From: Iodobacter sp.
GTDB taxonomy: Bacteria > Pseudomonadota > Gammaproteobacteria > Burkholderiales > Chitinibacteraceae
Length of the DNA: 59,992 nucleotides
Assembly: GCF_025352645.1 (NCBI RefSeq)
Contig: NZ_JANXSO010000105.1
Span: 1 to 59,992, forward strand
Reading direction: 5' to 3'
Positions 45,705 through 54,153 of this stretch are shown piece after piece. The notes beneath the pieces are model-generated. The model did not search any database. It saw only the letters and a list, made by a program, of their open reading frames with translations, and was not told the DNA's origin. Each line of letters begins with the position of its first letter. Positions within the stretch are counted from its first letter, which is position 1. Position numbers and translations under genes: made by a program.

Positions 45705-46196
45705 TTATAAGCCGCCAATATTTGCTACCATTTTTTGTACTTTAATATCAGGGTGGCTTTTTAGCTGCTCATATTGCTCGATAAAGTGAAATCCCATTTT
45801 TTCATACAGGCGTTTGGCCGGAATATTTTCTGGCGATACAGAGAGCACCACATTGCTGTGGCCTATTTCTTGTGCGTGAAATAATGCGGTATGAATGAGT
45901 TTCTCAGCAATGCCTAAACCTCTATTTTTAGGCGAAACCCACATGGCAATCAGATTATATTCGCCATTACTAATAGCCCCTCCAATCAGCGCGATTGCTT
46001 TTAAATGATACCAGGCCATGAAATATGTAGGTGGCGTTTTGCAAGCGGCACTATCTTGCCATTGCGTATCAGTAAATTGGGTCGCGTTGGCATAAGCAAG
46101 CCCAAATGCCTTAGGGGATTCATTTAAAGATTCTAGGCGTAATTCCTTTAGGGCGATCCAATCCGTTTCTTCGGTTTTTCTAATATGTATATTCAT
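45705..46196 (-). CDS. GNAT N-acetyltransferase
   Basis: A 163-residue GNAT-fold protein that begins MNIHIRKTEETDWIALKELR. The acetyl-CoA loop is in MWVSPKNRGLGIAEKLIHTA, and the C-terminal VLSVSPENIPAKRLYEKMGF is the classic GNAT end motif. It may modify a small molecule or toxin; the substrate is unknown. An upstream repeat lies 106 bp beyond its start. Confidence 0.85.
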   Translation of the reverse strand: MNIHIRKTEETDWIALKELRLESLNESPKAFGLAYANATQFTDTQWQDSAACKTPPTYFMAWYHLKAIALIGGAISNGEYNLIAMWVSPKNRGLGIAEKLIHTALFHAQEIGHSNVVLSVSPENIPAKRLYEKMGFHFIEQYEQLKSHPDIKVQKMVANIGGL

Positions 46197-46302
46197 AAAT
46201 TACCCTGCTTAGCGGCGTTACTCCGCTATTTTTAGCGCCATTCCCGCGTAGGTTGGAATTTAGCCCTGGTGCACTCAACCTCTTTGGGTTTCCAATAAAA
46301 GC

Positions 46303-46434
46303 ACCTGATTATGTCTCTTGCTCAATGGACTCTGTGCAGATGGGTTTCTTGAGTGTTGGGCTTGGTTTTTGAATGTGTAGGGCGGGCCGCCCTACGATAT
46401 TTATAATGAAATTGAGCAAGAGACATAATCAGGT
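46303..46434. mobile_element. Complete family A MITE
   Basis: A 132-bp element with perfect 24-bp terminal inverted repeats (46303-46326 and 46411-46434; ACCTGATTATGTCTCTTGCT...). The flanks are AAAAGC on both sides (46297-46302 and 46435-46440), which is a plausible 6-bp target duplication. The centre holds the palindrome GTAGGGCGGGCCGCCCTAC (46378-46396). It encodes no protein, so any movement would depend on a transposase elsewhere. Confidence 0.85.
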
Positions 46435-46572
46435 AAAAGCATTCGGGGGAGGCGTGTTCAGTGGAAAAATGTGCGGTTTTATACACTAGCAGATGAATCA
46501 ATATTTGCAATCAATGAAGCGTGGTGCCTTTGATTACTCCGTTTGCTGGGCCATGACATCTCGATGGAAAGG

Positions 46573-47013
46573 CTAGGCGGTGTGTGCTGCACCACGCAGG
46601 CTTTTCTTCATAAAGTAGCGTGAGTATCCAGTTGGGTAATTTGGAAGCTCGGCAAAGCAGGTGTAGCCCATACGCTCGTAGAAGCCTTTGGCTTGAAACT
46701 CGTAAGTATCTAGCCATGCGCTAGTGCAACTTCTGGAAATGGCCTCTTCCTCTGCCATACCAAGGAGCTTAGAGCCGATGCCTTCTCCTCGGTGAGATGC
46801 GGGGACAAGCAGAAGTTGCGTAAATAGCCATTCGTAACCCGTATAGCCCCAAAGGCCGCCAACGATCTTGCCATCTTCGTCAGCTATTGTGATAACAAGG
46901 GGGCGGCTATTCCCAGGGCCGGCTTGGCTGGTGTTGTATTCAACCAGCGGGCCAAGAATGGCTTTGCGAACTTGCTCGTCCGCTACATCGGTAAGGGAGA
47001 GTTTGTAGTTCAT
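46573..47013 (-). CDS. GNAT N-acetyltransferase
   Basis: A 146-residue GNAT protein. TQLLLVPASHRGEGIGSKLL gives the R-G-x-G-x-G/A acetyl-CoA loop, and TYEFQAKGFYERMGYTCF the end motif. The rest resembles small-molecule or antibiotic-type acetyltransferases common on gene cassettes, but no integron is proven here. Upstream on the same strand is the interrupted cytidine deaminase. Confidence 0.85.
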   Translation of the reverse strand: MNYKLSLTDVADEQVRKAILGPLVEYNTSQAGPGNSRPLVITIADEDGKIVGGLWGYTGYEWLFTQLLLVPASHRGEGIGSKLLGMAEEEAISRSCTSAWLDTYEFQAKGFYERMGYTCFAELPNYPTGYSRYFMKKSLRGAAHTA

Positions 47014-47199
47014 AGGATCTCGGTAAGGATATATGTGGTTTTGAGGTCTCTAACGTTAAAAGTAAGGGCTAAACTCTGGGATGGTGCAAAACAAGGCCCT
47101 GTGGCCAGTGCCGTTTGACTGGCGTGCTAGGCCTTTGTTGTTACGAGATTAACTAAGGCTGATTGGCTTAGCTTCAGGATGAGTAACGGTGTGAGCCGC

Positions 47200-47625
47200 T
47201 CATTCTCCAGCATCGGTAACAGCGTTGCGCCAGTAGTGCGGTTGCAACTCAGATAGCCTCTTGGGCTGCCATTCTCCTGGCTGTCCGGGGACGGCAACGG
47301 CAACGGCCACCTCAACATCGGGGCCCCATAAGGCCAATCGCTCTTGGCAGATGCCACATGGCGCCAGAATAAGGAATGGCCTGCCAGCTTGGCTGCGAGA
47401 GACGCATACAGAGAGCGACTACTCTGGCCCCACAATCCGATTTGCCTCGCAATAGGCCCCTGTTTCGTGGCATAGGCTTGCCCCAGAGTTGGGCGCGTCA
47501 AAGCAAACGCTGGTAAACGTTTGGCCAGAATCGGTTCGAATCGCCGCTGCACCAGCGTAGCCCGTTGGGAACCGTGAGAGTGCCTGTTGTATTGCGAGCT
47601 CTACAAGTGACTGATTTAGTGCCAT
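47200..47625 (-). pseudogene. cdd: Cytidine deaminase with one in-frame amber codon
   Basis: Read from ATG 47625, the frame encodes MALNQSLVELAIQQALSRF, then CHETGAYCEANRIVGPE and a TAG (47421-47419). Without changing frame it continues SLSVCVSRSQAGRP, LILAPCGICQERLALWGPDV and WQPKRLSELQPHYWRNAV to TGA 47202-47200. That is a complete 141-residue cytidine deaminase-like protein with HxE and PCxxC zinc motifs on opposite sides of the stop. So neither half can work alone. A single CAG-to-TAG change would explain it. Confidence 0.85.
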
Positions 47626-47647
47626 GTGGTGCCTATGGCTGGAGTAA

Positions 47648-47672
47648 AGCGGGCTGCCAAATGCAGCCCGCT
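47648..47672. terminator. Hairpin between GlsB and the cdd pseudogene
   Basis: AGCGGGCTGC (47648-47657) and GCAGCCCGCT (47663-47672) form a perfect 10-bp stem around CAAAT, 20 bp after the GlsB gene stop. The T run on the minus strand is short. Confidence 0.55.
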
Positions 47673-47692
47673 TGAACAATTGCTTAGGCTGA

Positions 47693-47938
47693 TTACGCTC
47701 GCTTTATAAGGCGCACTATAAACAGCAATACAACGGCTCCGATAGTGGCGACGATAATGCTGCTCATCAGACCGCCGCCAACCGAGATGCCTAGCGCGGG
47801 GAGCAGGGCACCGCCGACAAATGCGCCGATTACGCCAACGACAAGATCCCCTAAGAGGCCAAAGCCGCCGCCTTTTACCAATAATCCAGCCAGCCAGCCA
47901 GCAATCACGCCGACAATAAGAAACCAAAGAAGATTCAT
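47693..47938 (-). CDS. GlsB/YeaQ/YmgE-family stress-response membrane protein
   Basis: An 81-residue protein made of three hydrophobic helices with Gly-rich turns (GVIAGWLAGLLVKGGGFGLL and GVIGAFVGGALLPALG), the transglycosylase-associated/GlsB pattern. Such proteins sit in the inner membrane and are often induced by stress. It is monocistronic. Confidence 0.92.
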   Translation of the reverse strand: MNLLWFLIVGVIAGWLAGLLVKGGGFGLLGDLVVGVIGAFVGGALLPALGISVGGGLMSSIIVATIGAVVLLFIVRLIKRA

Positions 47939-48591
47939 TTTTTAATCCAAAGTTGGAGAACGGTGGGGGTGGGAATTAAGTCGCTAGAATACATTTTAAA
48001 AGCGGCCTAACGTAAAAGTAAGGGGTTTGCCACTGAAATGGTTTAAAAGCATAGTCCGATATAATTCAGGGAACTTAAAAAAACCATCTGATCTCATAAT
48101 ACTGCGTTGCACATTAAAAAATCTCCTTACATATTCAAGCATATGCAGTGTCGATTTTTTTAATACCCGCCTTGTCTTATTTAGTAGATAAGTTTTTCAA
48201 GGTTCCCTATCGTCAAAGTGATAAGTACGACCAGTTGTCGCGGCACTTTAGCATTCGCATTGAGCAAGTTTATGCACTACTTTATCTAATTCCATCGCTT
48301 ACGTCATCTAAAAGAAACGGCGACGGATGACATCGTGCTTTTCTTTATCCATCTTTCGGTTGCAAAGAGTGTGTAGGCTTTAGTGCTAAATAAGGCGTAG
48401 TTTGCTTTGCTGTTTCTTTTTTTAGCAGGTATTAAAGCTGGATTTTCCTTGGCTAAGCGGGGTGGCAGAGGCTAAAGCGCCTAAGCGTTTGTTGTGGTGT
48501 GATGCTTAGGGAGTTAGGAGGGACAGATAAAGCAGAGATAGTCTGTGCTTTTGGTGCGTGTTCGCAGCCTAAAGCGGCGATGAGGTTAGGC
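47939..48591. other. Gene-poor 650-bp gap
   Basis: The only open frame of note is 48148-48330 (+), starting at GTG. It reads plausibly (SDKYDQLSRHFSIRIEQVYA) but has no recognisable family or clear ribosome-binding site. CCTAACGTAAAAGTAAGG near 48007 resembles CTAACGTTAAAAGTAAGG near 47052, a possible short repeat. Otherwise nothing is identified. Confidence 0.35.
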
Positions 48592-49974
48592 CTAATGCCT
48601 AGGCAACATCACTCGTACGATCAGGCCATGGGGGTCTGCATCACGTAGCTCGATGCTGCCTTTATGGCGTTCGGTGATTTCTTTGACGATGGCCATGCCT
48701 AGGCCGCAGCCATTGCCGGTTTGTTCACGGCGGTAGAAGCGCTCGAACACGCGTTCTTTATCTGAATCTGGGATGCCTGCGCCATCGTCTTCTACCTCCA
48801 CTACATAGTATTCGCCTTCAATGTTGAGGCGGGCGGTGATGTTGCAGCCGCGTGGTATGTATTTGATAGCGTTTTCGATCAGGTTGGTAAATAGCTCGCG
48901 CAGCAAGGCGGAGTTGCCGTTCATGGGGGCTTCGGATAAGTGGGTGTCACAGCCTAAATCCATGCCTGCAGCTAGGGCGCGGGGTACGCATTCTGCGGTA
49001 AGCTCACGGATGACTTTGGCTAAATCTAGCGCAACGCGTGGCATGCCTTTTGCGCTGTCTGGCTCTGATCTGGCCAGTGTTAGTAGCTGGTTTACTAGGT
49101 GAATGCTGCGGTTGGCGCTGGTATGCACCATGGTGAGCCGGTTGCTTAGGCCTTCTGGCGTGCTTTCACGCATGGCTAGCTCGGTTTGCGATTTTAGCCC
49201 TGCCAAGGGGGTGCGTAATTGGTGGGCAGCATCGGCAATAAAGCGGCGTTGTCTGGCTACGCTTTCATTGGTGCTGCTGAGTAAATGGTTGAGCGCAGAG
49301 GTAAGCGCGCCGACTTCTTCTGGCTCGTCATCTAATAATAGTGGTGATGGGTCTTGGCCAGAGTGTTCTTCTACGCGGCGTTGTAGGCGGGCCAGCGGGC
49401 GTAGCCCACGGTTGATTCCCCACCAAACCAATAGACTCATGATAAAAATCAGCAGGGCTAGCGGCGCGGCGATGGCGATTAAAATCTCTCTAGAGAGTTT
49501 ATTGCGTATTTGGGTGCTTTTGCCGAGCTGTACGTGTAGCCATTGCTGTTTATTAGCAATTTCCATGGGGAAATATAGCGAGACAATGCGCATTGCTTCG
49601 CTTTGGACATTGGTATCGTAAAAAACCGCTTTATTGTCGGGTTTTTTATGATTGAGCGAAGGGGGCAGTTGGCTATTACCAAGGATGACGCCGCCAGAGC
49701 TGAGCGTCACCATATAATAAAGGTGTTCGTCGGAATCGTCTTCAAGCAATAGTTGTGAAGCGCGAGGAAAATCAATAATCAGGCCGTTATCTTGCGGCTT
49801 GATTTGGCGGGCAATGGCGCGCGCGGTTTGGAGCAGACTATTGTCGATTACCGTATTGGTGTAGTACTTGGCTACGTTGTAGCTCAAGAACGCACCGGCA
49901 AGCCAAAGCACCCCCTGCGGTATAAGTAACCACAGGAGGAGCTGTCGCTTGATAGAGAACTTACCCCTCAACAT
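48592..49974 (-). CDS. TctE-like sensor histidine kinase
   Basis: The start was set at ATG 49974 (MLRGKFSIKRQLLLWLLIPQ), giving 460 residues and a 14-bp overlap with its response regulator. TM1 is at about residues 9-30, a periplasmic 2CSK-type sensor region follows, TM2 is at about 150-172, then HAMP. The DHp His lies in FIADAAHQLRTPLAGLKSQT. The N box NLIENAIKYIP and G boxes DDGAGIPDSD and GCGLGMAIV follow. The TctE/QseC type often senses carboxylates or other small ligands. Confidence 0.9.
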   Translation of the reverse strand: MLRGKFSIKRQLLLWLLIPQGVLWLAGAFLSYNVAKYYTNTVIDNSLLQTARAIARQIKPQDNGLIIDFPRASQLLLEDDSDEHLYYMVTLSSGGVILGNSQLPPSLNHKKPDNKAVFYDTNVQSEAMRIVSLYFPMEIANKQQWLHVQLGKSTQIRNKLSREILIAIAAPLALLIFIMSLLVWWGINRGLRPLARLQRRVEEHSGQDPSPLLLDDEPEEVGALTSALNHLLSSTNESVARQRRFIADAAHQLRTPLAGLKSQTELAMRESTPEGLSNRLTMVHTSANRSIHLVNQLLTLARSEPDSAKGMPRVALDLAKVIRELTAECVPRALAAGMDLGCDTHLSEAPMNGNSALLRELFTNLIENAIKYIPRGCNITARLNIEGEYYVVEVEDDGAGIPDSDKERVFERFYRREQTGNGCGLGMAIVKEITERHKGSIELRDADPHGLIVRVMLPRH

Positions 49975-50659
49975 CCTGCGCTTGAGGAGGTTGCTTCTCG
50001 AGTAAATAGCCAAGACCACGGATGGTACGGATCACAACGCCACAAGGATCTAGCTTCTTGCGTAAGCGGTGAACGTAAACTTCAATGGCGTTAAGGCCCA
50101 CTTCAGCATTTTCGGAACCTAGCTCGCCAACGATCTGCTCTTTGGTCACCACACGATCAATATTAGACATCAATATTTCGAGTACGGTGAGTTCGCGGGC
50201 AGAAAGATCCAGCGGCGTGTCATTGCACCAAGCACGTTGACCAGCGCGATCTAAACGCAAGTTGCCGAGCTGTTGCACGGATTGCGGTAAGATTTTGCTG
50301 CGACGAAGCAGGGCACGCAAACGCGCTTCAAGTTCAGAGAACTCAAATGGCTTGGCAAGGTAATCATCGGCACCTGCATCTAAACCGGCTACGCGATCTT
50401 CCAAGCCATCCAGAGCCGTCAGGATCAGGATAGGTAGGGAAGGTTTGTGCTGACGAACGTTTTTTAAAACTTGCAAGCCATCCATATTTGGCAAGCCAAC
50501 GTCCAACACCACAACTTCGTAGTCGTTGTGCAGTAAAATTTGTAAGGCAAGAGCGCCGTCATTAACGCAATCAACCTGAAACTCAGCCTGAGACAGGCTA
50601 GTTTTCAGAGCATCAGCGAGAATTAGGTCGTCTTCAGCGAGAAAGAGCTTTGTGCTCAT
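49961..50659 (-). CDS. TctD/QseB-like OmpR-family response regulator
   Basis: The start was chosen as ATG 50659 (MSTKLFLAEDDLILADAL), giving 232 residues. The receiver has the acidic pair EDD, the phospho-Asp in VVVLDVGLPNMDG, Thr in LTALDGLED and Lys in LAKPFEFSE. The winged helix has LSARELTVLEILMSN and VYVHRLRKKLDPCGVVIRT with IRGLGY. It overlaps its kinase gene by 14 bp and lies 67 bp after hemH, all on one strand, so the three may be co-transcribed. Confidence 0.92.
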   Translation of the reverse strand: MSTKLFLAEDDLILADALKTSLSQAEFQVDCVNDGALALQILLHNDYEVVVLDVGLPNMDGLQVLKNVRQHKPSLPILILTALDGLEDRVAGLDAGADDYLAKPFEFSELEARLRALLRRSKILPQSVQQLGNLRLDRAGQRAWCNDTPLDLSARELTVLEILMSNIDRVVTKEQIVGELGSENAEVGLNAIEVYVHRLRKKLDPCGVVIRTIRGLGYLLEKQPPQAQDVEG

Positions 50660-50726
50660 GGTCTGAACCTCGTTTTGTAAGAATAAGCTTACCGTCAGTT
50701 TAACTGTAATTTCATCAATACCCAAG

Positions 50727-51827
50727 TTAATTTTGCGCACCTAAAGCTTGGGCTCTGCTTAATGTGCATTGTTGTGTATTGTCTATAGCAGTGTTGTCAG
50801 TAAGTAGCCAGCCAGAAAGCTCTTTTTTTGTCAGCGCTGCTAAAGAATCTATCCAAAGAGGGGAATCATTCAGGCAGGGGATGTAGTGGTACTCCTTACC
50901 ACCGGCCTGTAAATAGTCCTGTTTTCCTTCAATTGCGATTTCTTCAAGTGTTTCTAAACAGTCAGCTACAAACCCAGGGCAGATTACATCTAGCCTACCG
51001 GTGTTGGCCTTGCCCAGCTTATGCAAGGTGGCGGTTACATAAGGTTGCAACCATTCTGCACGGCCAAATCTAGATTGAAACGCCACGGTATATTCTGATT
51101 CGGCAAGGTCGAGTTCTTCGGCTAATAAACGCCCCGTTTTGCGGCAATAGCAGTGGTACGGATCGCCCTTATCCAAGGTGTAGCGCGGCACGCCGTGAAA
51201 GCTGATAAGTAAATGGTTGCCTCGTCCCTTTGCTTGCCAATAGCTGCGTACTTGCTCGGCAAGGGCTTTGATATAGCCAGCGTCATCATGAAAGCCACGC
51301 AGGGTACGGATAGCGGGCTGGTTGCGATATTGGGCTAGCACGCGGCCTACTTCATCAACTACGGTGGCGCTGGTGCTGGCTGAGTATTGTGGATAGAGCG
51401 GCAGAATCAGTAATTTATCGCAGCCAGCGGCTTTCAGCTTAGCCATCTGCGCTGCAATCGAGGGCTGGCCATAGCGCATGGCATAGTCTACTAAAACCTC
51501 TTTGTGGCCTTGCTCGCCTAGCCAGCCTTTTAAAAGTTTACTCTGCCTTTGTGTCCAGACTTTTAAAGGGGAACCTTCGCTCATCCATACACTTGCATAT
51601 TTGGCAGCGGTTTTTTTAGGCCTAAAAGGCAGGATAAAGGCGTTAAGAATCACCCACCACACCGCTCTTGGTATTTCTACCACGCGTGGGTCAGATAAAA
51701 ACTGCCGTAAATAGGGGCGAATCGCTGCTGGGGTGGGGGCTTCTGGTGTACCTAGGTTAACTAAAAGCACACCAATGCGGCTTTGCTGATCGTGGCGAAA
51801 GGATGGCTCGGGTAAGTAAGAGGACAT
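50727..51827 (-). CDS. hemH: Ferrochelatase
   Basis: A 366-residue enzyme that inserts Fe(II) into protoporphyrin IX as the final step of haem synthesis. Motifs: VLLVNLGTPEAPTPAAIRPY at the N-terminus, the metal/porphyrin His in LLISFHGVPRYTLDKGDPYH, PLYPQYSAST, and FQSRFGRAEWLQPYV. The Glu in CPGFVADCLETLEEI also fits. It lies upstream of a two-component system on the same strand. Confidence 0.97.
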   Translation of the reverse strand: MSSYLPEPSFRHDQQSRIGVLLVNLGTPEAPTPAAIRPYLRQFLSDPRVVEIPRAVWWVILNAFILPFRPKKTAAKYASVWMSEGSPLKVWTQRQSKLLKGWLGEQGHKEVLVDYAMRYGQPSIAAQMAKLKAAGCDKLLILPLYPQYSASTSATVVDEVGRVLAQYRNQPAIRTLRGFHDDAGYIKALAEQVRSYWQAKGRGNHLLISFHGVPRYTLDKGDPYHCYCRKTGRLLAEELDLAESEYTVAFQSRFGRAEWLQPYVTATLHKLGKANTGRLDVICPGFVADCLETLEEIAIEGKQDYLQAGGKEYHYIPCLNDSPLWIDSLAALTKKELSGWLLTDNTAIDNTQQCTLSRAQALGAQN

Positions 51828-52070
51828 AATTTAGGCTCGGTTTGGCTGCTGTGTGCTGACCCACGCGGATATTTGTTGGCGTGGGGTGTGGTTTGTTGGG
51901 TGTTGGTCAGGTATGAAAGCCACTGCTTATATAGCAGTGTGTTTTTATCTGGCGGGTATAATCCATGTGCGCTTAGTAAATATTGGGTCATATGCAGGAT
52001 TGAGTTAAATATTAAACCCTCGATTCCACAGGCATCCACAGCGGTTTACAGAGGAAATGGGGTTGCACCC

Positions 52071-52165
52071 CAATCCTATCAACTTAAGGGCACTGTTGAT
52101 CGTAAAACCTTAAGCGATCAACTTAGATCTATCTATTGCAAGCGTTGAAACATCGTAGGGCGGGT
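52071..52165. repeat. Family B repeat, left half
   Basis: CAATCCTATCAACTTAAGGG and onward match 12498-12594 almost base for base, including TTAAGCGATCAACTTAGATC and the GTAGGGCGGGT segment. The right arm and end are missing; the copy breaks off at CATACGG. It lies in the 409-bp gap before hemH (51828-52236), which holds no gene. Confidence 0.75.
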
Positions 52166-52236
52166 CATACGGTATGGCTAGCTTGATCCACGTCACAATA
52201 CCTGCCGCTTATCATAACAGCCCAGCTTGCAGTAGG

Positions 52237-54153
52237 TCATGAGTGAAAATGACGTACTGCTTGCTGCAACTTAAGTAGTGCCTCGGCATCCCCTCCGTAT
52301 CTTGTGGTGATATATTGCTGGGCAATGTAATTTATGGCGTGATTGTACTCAGGCCATAGCAAGCTGGCACGTAGGCTAAATGTAAGAGGCCCTTCATTGG
52401 GTGCGCGAATACAGCCCCGCTTGGCTAATTTGCGGCAAAACTGCTGCCAGAGCTGGCTTGCTGCATCTTGCTTAGGCTTGGCGCTGCGGGTGGCGATTAA
52501 AAATAAAGTAATAAGTACCACGCTTATCGCTAACAGCATACGTAGGATAAATTCACTGGATAACACTTCATCAATGCCTAGTTTTTTAAATAGCTGCATT
52601 TGCTTGCGCATATCGTAACCAATGACCCATTGATTCCAGTTGTTAACTAGGCTGTCCCAGTGCAGCCGTAAATCTTGCAGCCATGCAGGGGGCGCACCGC
52701 CCATAAAGGGCAAGGCATCTGCATTATTGAAACCATTCATTAAGCCTTCGTTGATCCGGGCGGGGGCTACCATCGCCGTGGGGTCTACGCGCTGCCAGCC
52801 ATTGCCTGCTAGCCATACTTCGGTCCATGCGTGGGCATTGGCTTGGCGCACAATAAGATATTGGCCGTTTTGATTCCATTGGCCGCCCTGATAGCCACCC
52901 ACTACGCGGCTGGGAACGCCAGCGGCGCGCATCAAAAAAGTAAATGCCCCTGCGTAATGCTCACAAAAGCCTTGTTTATACTTAAATAAAAACGAATCGA
53001 TGCTATTAGTGCCATTCATCAGCGGCGGGCTAAGTGTGTAGCTGTAGCCACCATTGCGTATCCATTGCAGGCCACGATTGACGCGCTCTATGGGTGGAAG
53101 CGTACTCCAGCTGGCGGCAAGCTTTCTGGCCTCTGGATTGCCCGCCTTGGGGAGCTGTAATGCGGCAGGCAGCGTGTTATCGCTGGTGGTTTTCCATGCG
53201 CTATGGCTTTCAATGCGATAGCGTTGGCGTTCGGTAATGGGGCTGCTATTCACTGCTTGCATGCGGTTGCTGAGCATGGCGGTATCGGGTAGCGATTCAG
53301 GAAGATCGAGTGCCAATAGCCAATTGCGATTGTGTGGCTCCATTGTCATGGTGTAGGCCAGTAGTGGGCCACGAGTTTCAATGCTAGGGCCTCCGGTTTG
53401 ATCCATGCTGGGCTGCTGCCAGCCTTCACCATCAAAAAAATCAAACACGGGGCCACGCCAATAGCGTGCGGCAGGCTTGGGAATGGCGCCTTCAAATTCC
53501 ACCCGAAACGCCACGCTTTGATCTTTGGCTAGCTGGCTAAAATTGCCGGGGCGCATTTCATCCGATAGGCCGGTGCGCGCGCTTAGTTGCTCATCCGGCA
53601 TGCTCCATAGCGGGGTAAGTCTTGGAAAAAAGAAAAATAATAAAATGGCGATAGGTAGGGCTTCTAACAGCATCAGCAGCAGTTGCTTGCTGAGCGCCCA
53701 CCATGCTTGTGTGCTTTGCCATTGCATAAGCTGCCCAGTAATGGCCAGCATGGCCAAAATAGCCCAAAGTAAAATCCATTGCGATTGGGCAATTAAAAAT
53801 CCCGCACCCACTAAGAAATAAGCCAAGAGGCTGACAAGTTTAATATCGCGCTGGCTGCGGGTTTCAAACAGCTTAACGGTGGCAAGGCTGGCTAAGGCCG
53901 CCACACCGCCTTGGCGGCCGATCAGGCTTTGATATTCCAGCCAAATCAGAGCAAATAAGCCAAGGGCTAATAAAAAGCGCACAGCGGTAGAGGGCAGAGT
54001 ATGGCCGCGATAGCTGATCCAAGCGCGCCACAGCAGCAAGCCCCCCAGCGCCAGTGTGAGCCAAGGGCTAAATTGCAAGCCATGCGGCAGTAGCACCAGT
54101 GCAAAAGTGGCGATCAAATATTGCAAGGGTCGGCGCTCAAGTGAGGCATTCAT
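52237..54153 (-). CDS. TgpA-like transmembrane transglutaminase-family protein (DUF3488)
   Basis: A 638-residue inner-membrane protein. Residues about 1-190 form six or so TM helices (DUF3488). Residues about 210-500 hold a periplasmic transglutaminase-like domain with the catalytic Cys in KQGFCEHYAGAFTFLMRAAG (about residue 397), His in ANAHAWTEVWL, and Asp in WQRVDPTAMV. One TM helix lies near 545, followed by a cytoplasmic DUF4129-like tail. It overlaps the DUF58 gene by four bases. With MoxR it forms a conserved set thought to act on envelope proteins. Confidence 0.9.
   Translation of the reverse strand: MNASLERRPLQYLIATFALVLLPHGLQFSPWLTLALGGLLLWRAWISYRGHTLPSTAVRFLLALGLFALIWLEYQSLIGRQGGVAALASLATVKLFETRSQRDIKLVSLLAYFLVGAGFLIAQSQWILLWAILAMLAITGQLMQWQSTQAWWALSKQLLLMLLEALPIAILLFFFFPRLTPLWSMPDEQLSARTGLSDEMRPGNFSQLAKDQSVAFRVEFEGAIPKPAARYWRGPVFDFFDGEGWQQPSMDQTGGPSIETRGPLLAYTMTMEPHNRNWLLALDLPESLPDTAMLSNRMQAVNSSPITERQRYRIESHSAWKTTSDNTLPAALQLPKAGNPEARKLAASWSTLPPIERVNRGLQWIRNGGYSYTLSPPLMNGTNSIDSFLFKYKQGFCEHYAGAFTFLMRAAGVPSRVVGGYQGGQWNQNGQYLIVRQANAHAWTEVWLAGNGWQRVDPTAMVAPARINEGLMNGFNNADALPFMGGAPPAWLQDLRLHWDSLVNNWNQWVIGYDMRKQMQLFKKLGIDEVLSSEFILRMLLAISVVLITLFLIATRSAKPKQDAASQLWQQFCRKLAKRGCIRAPNEGPLTFSLRASLLWPEYNHAINYIAQQYITTRYGGDAEALLKLQQAVRHFHS

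Noticed and set aside
47127-47552. 141-codon minus-strand frame overlapping cdd
   Set aside because: It is the +1 shadow of the cytidine deaminase frame; the motifs HETGAYCE and PCGIC lie in the other frame.
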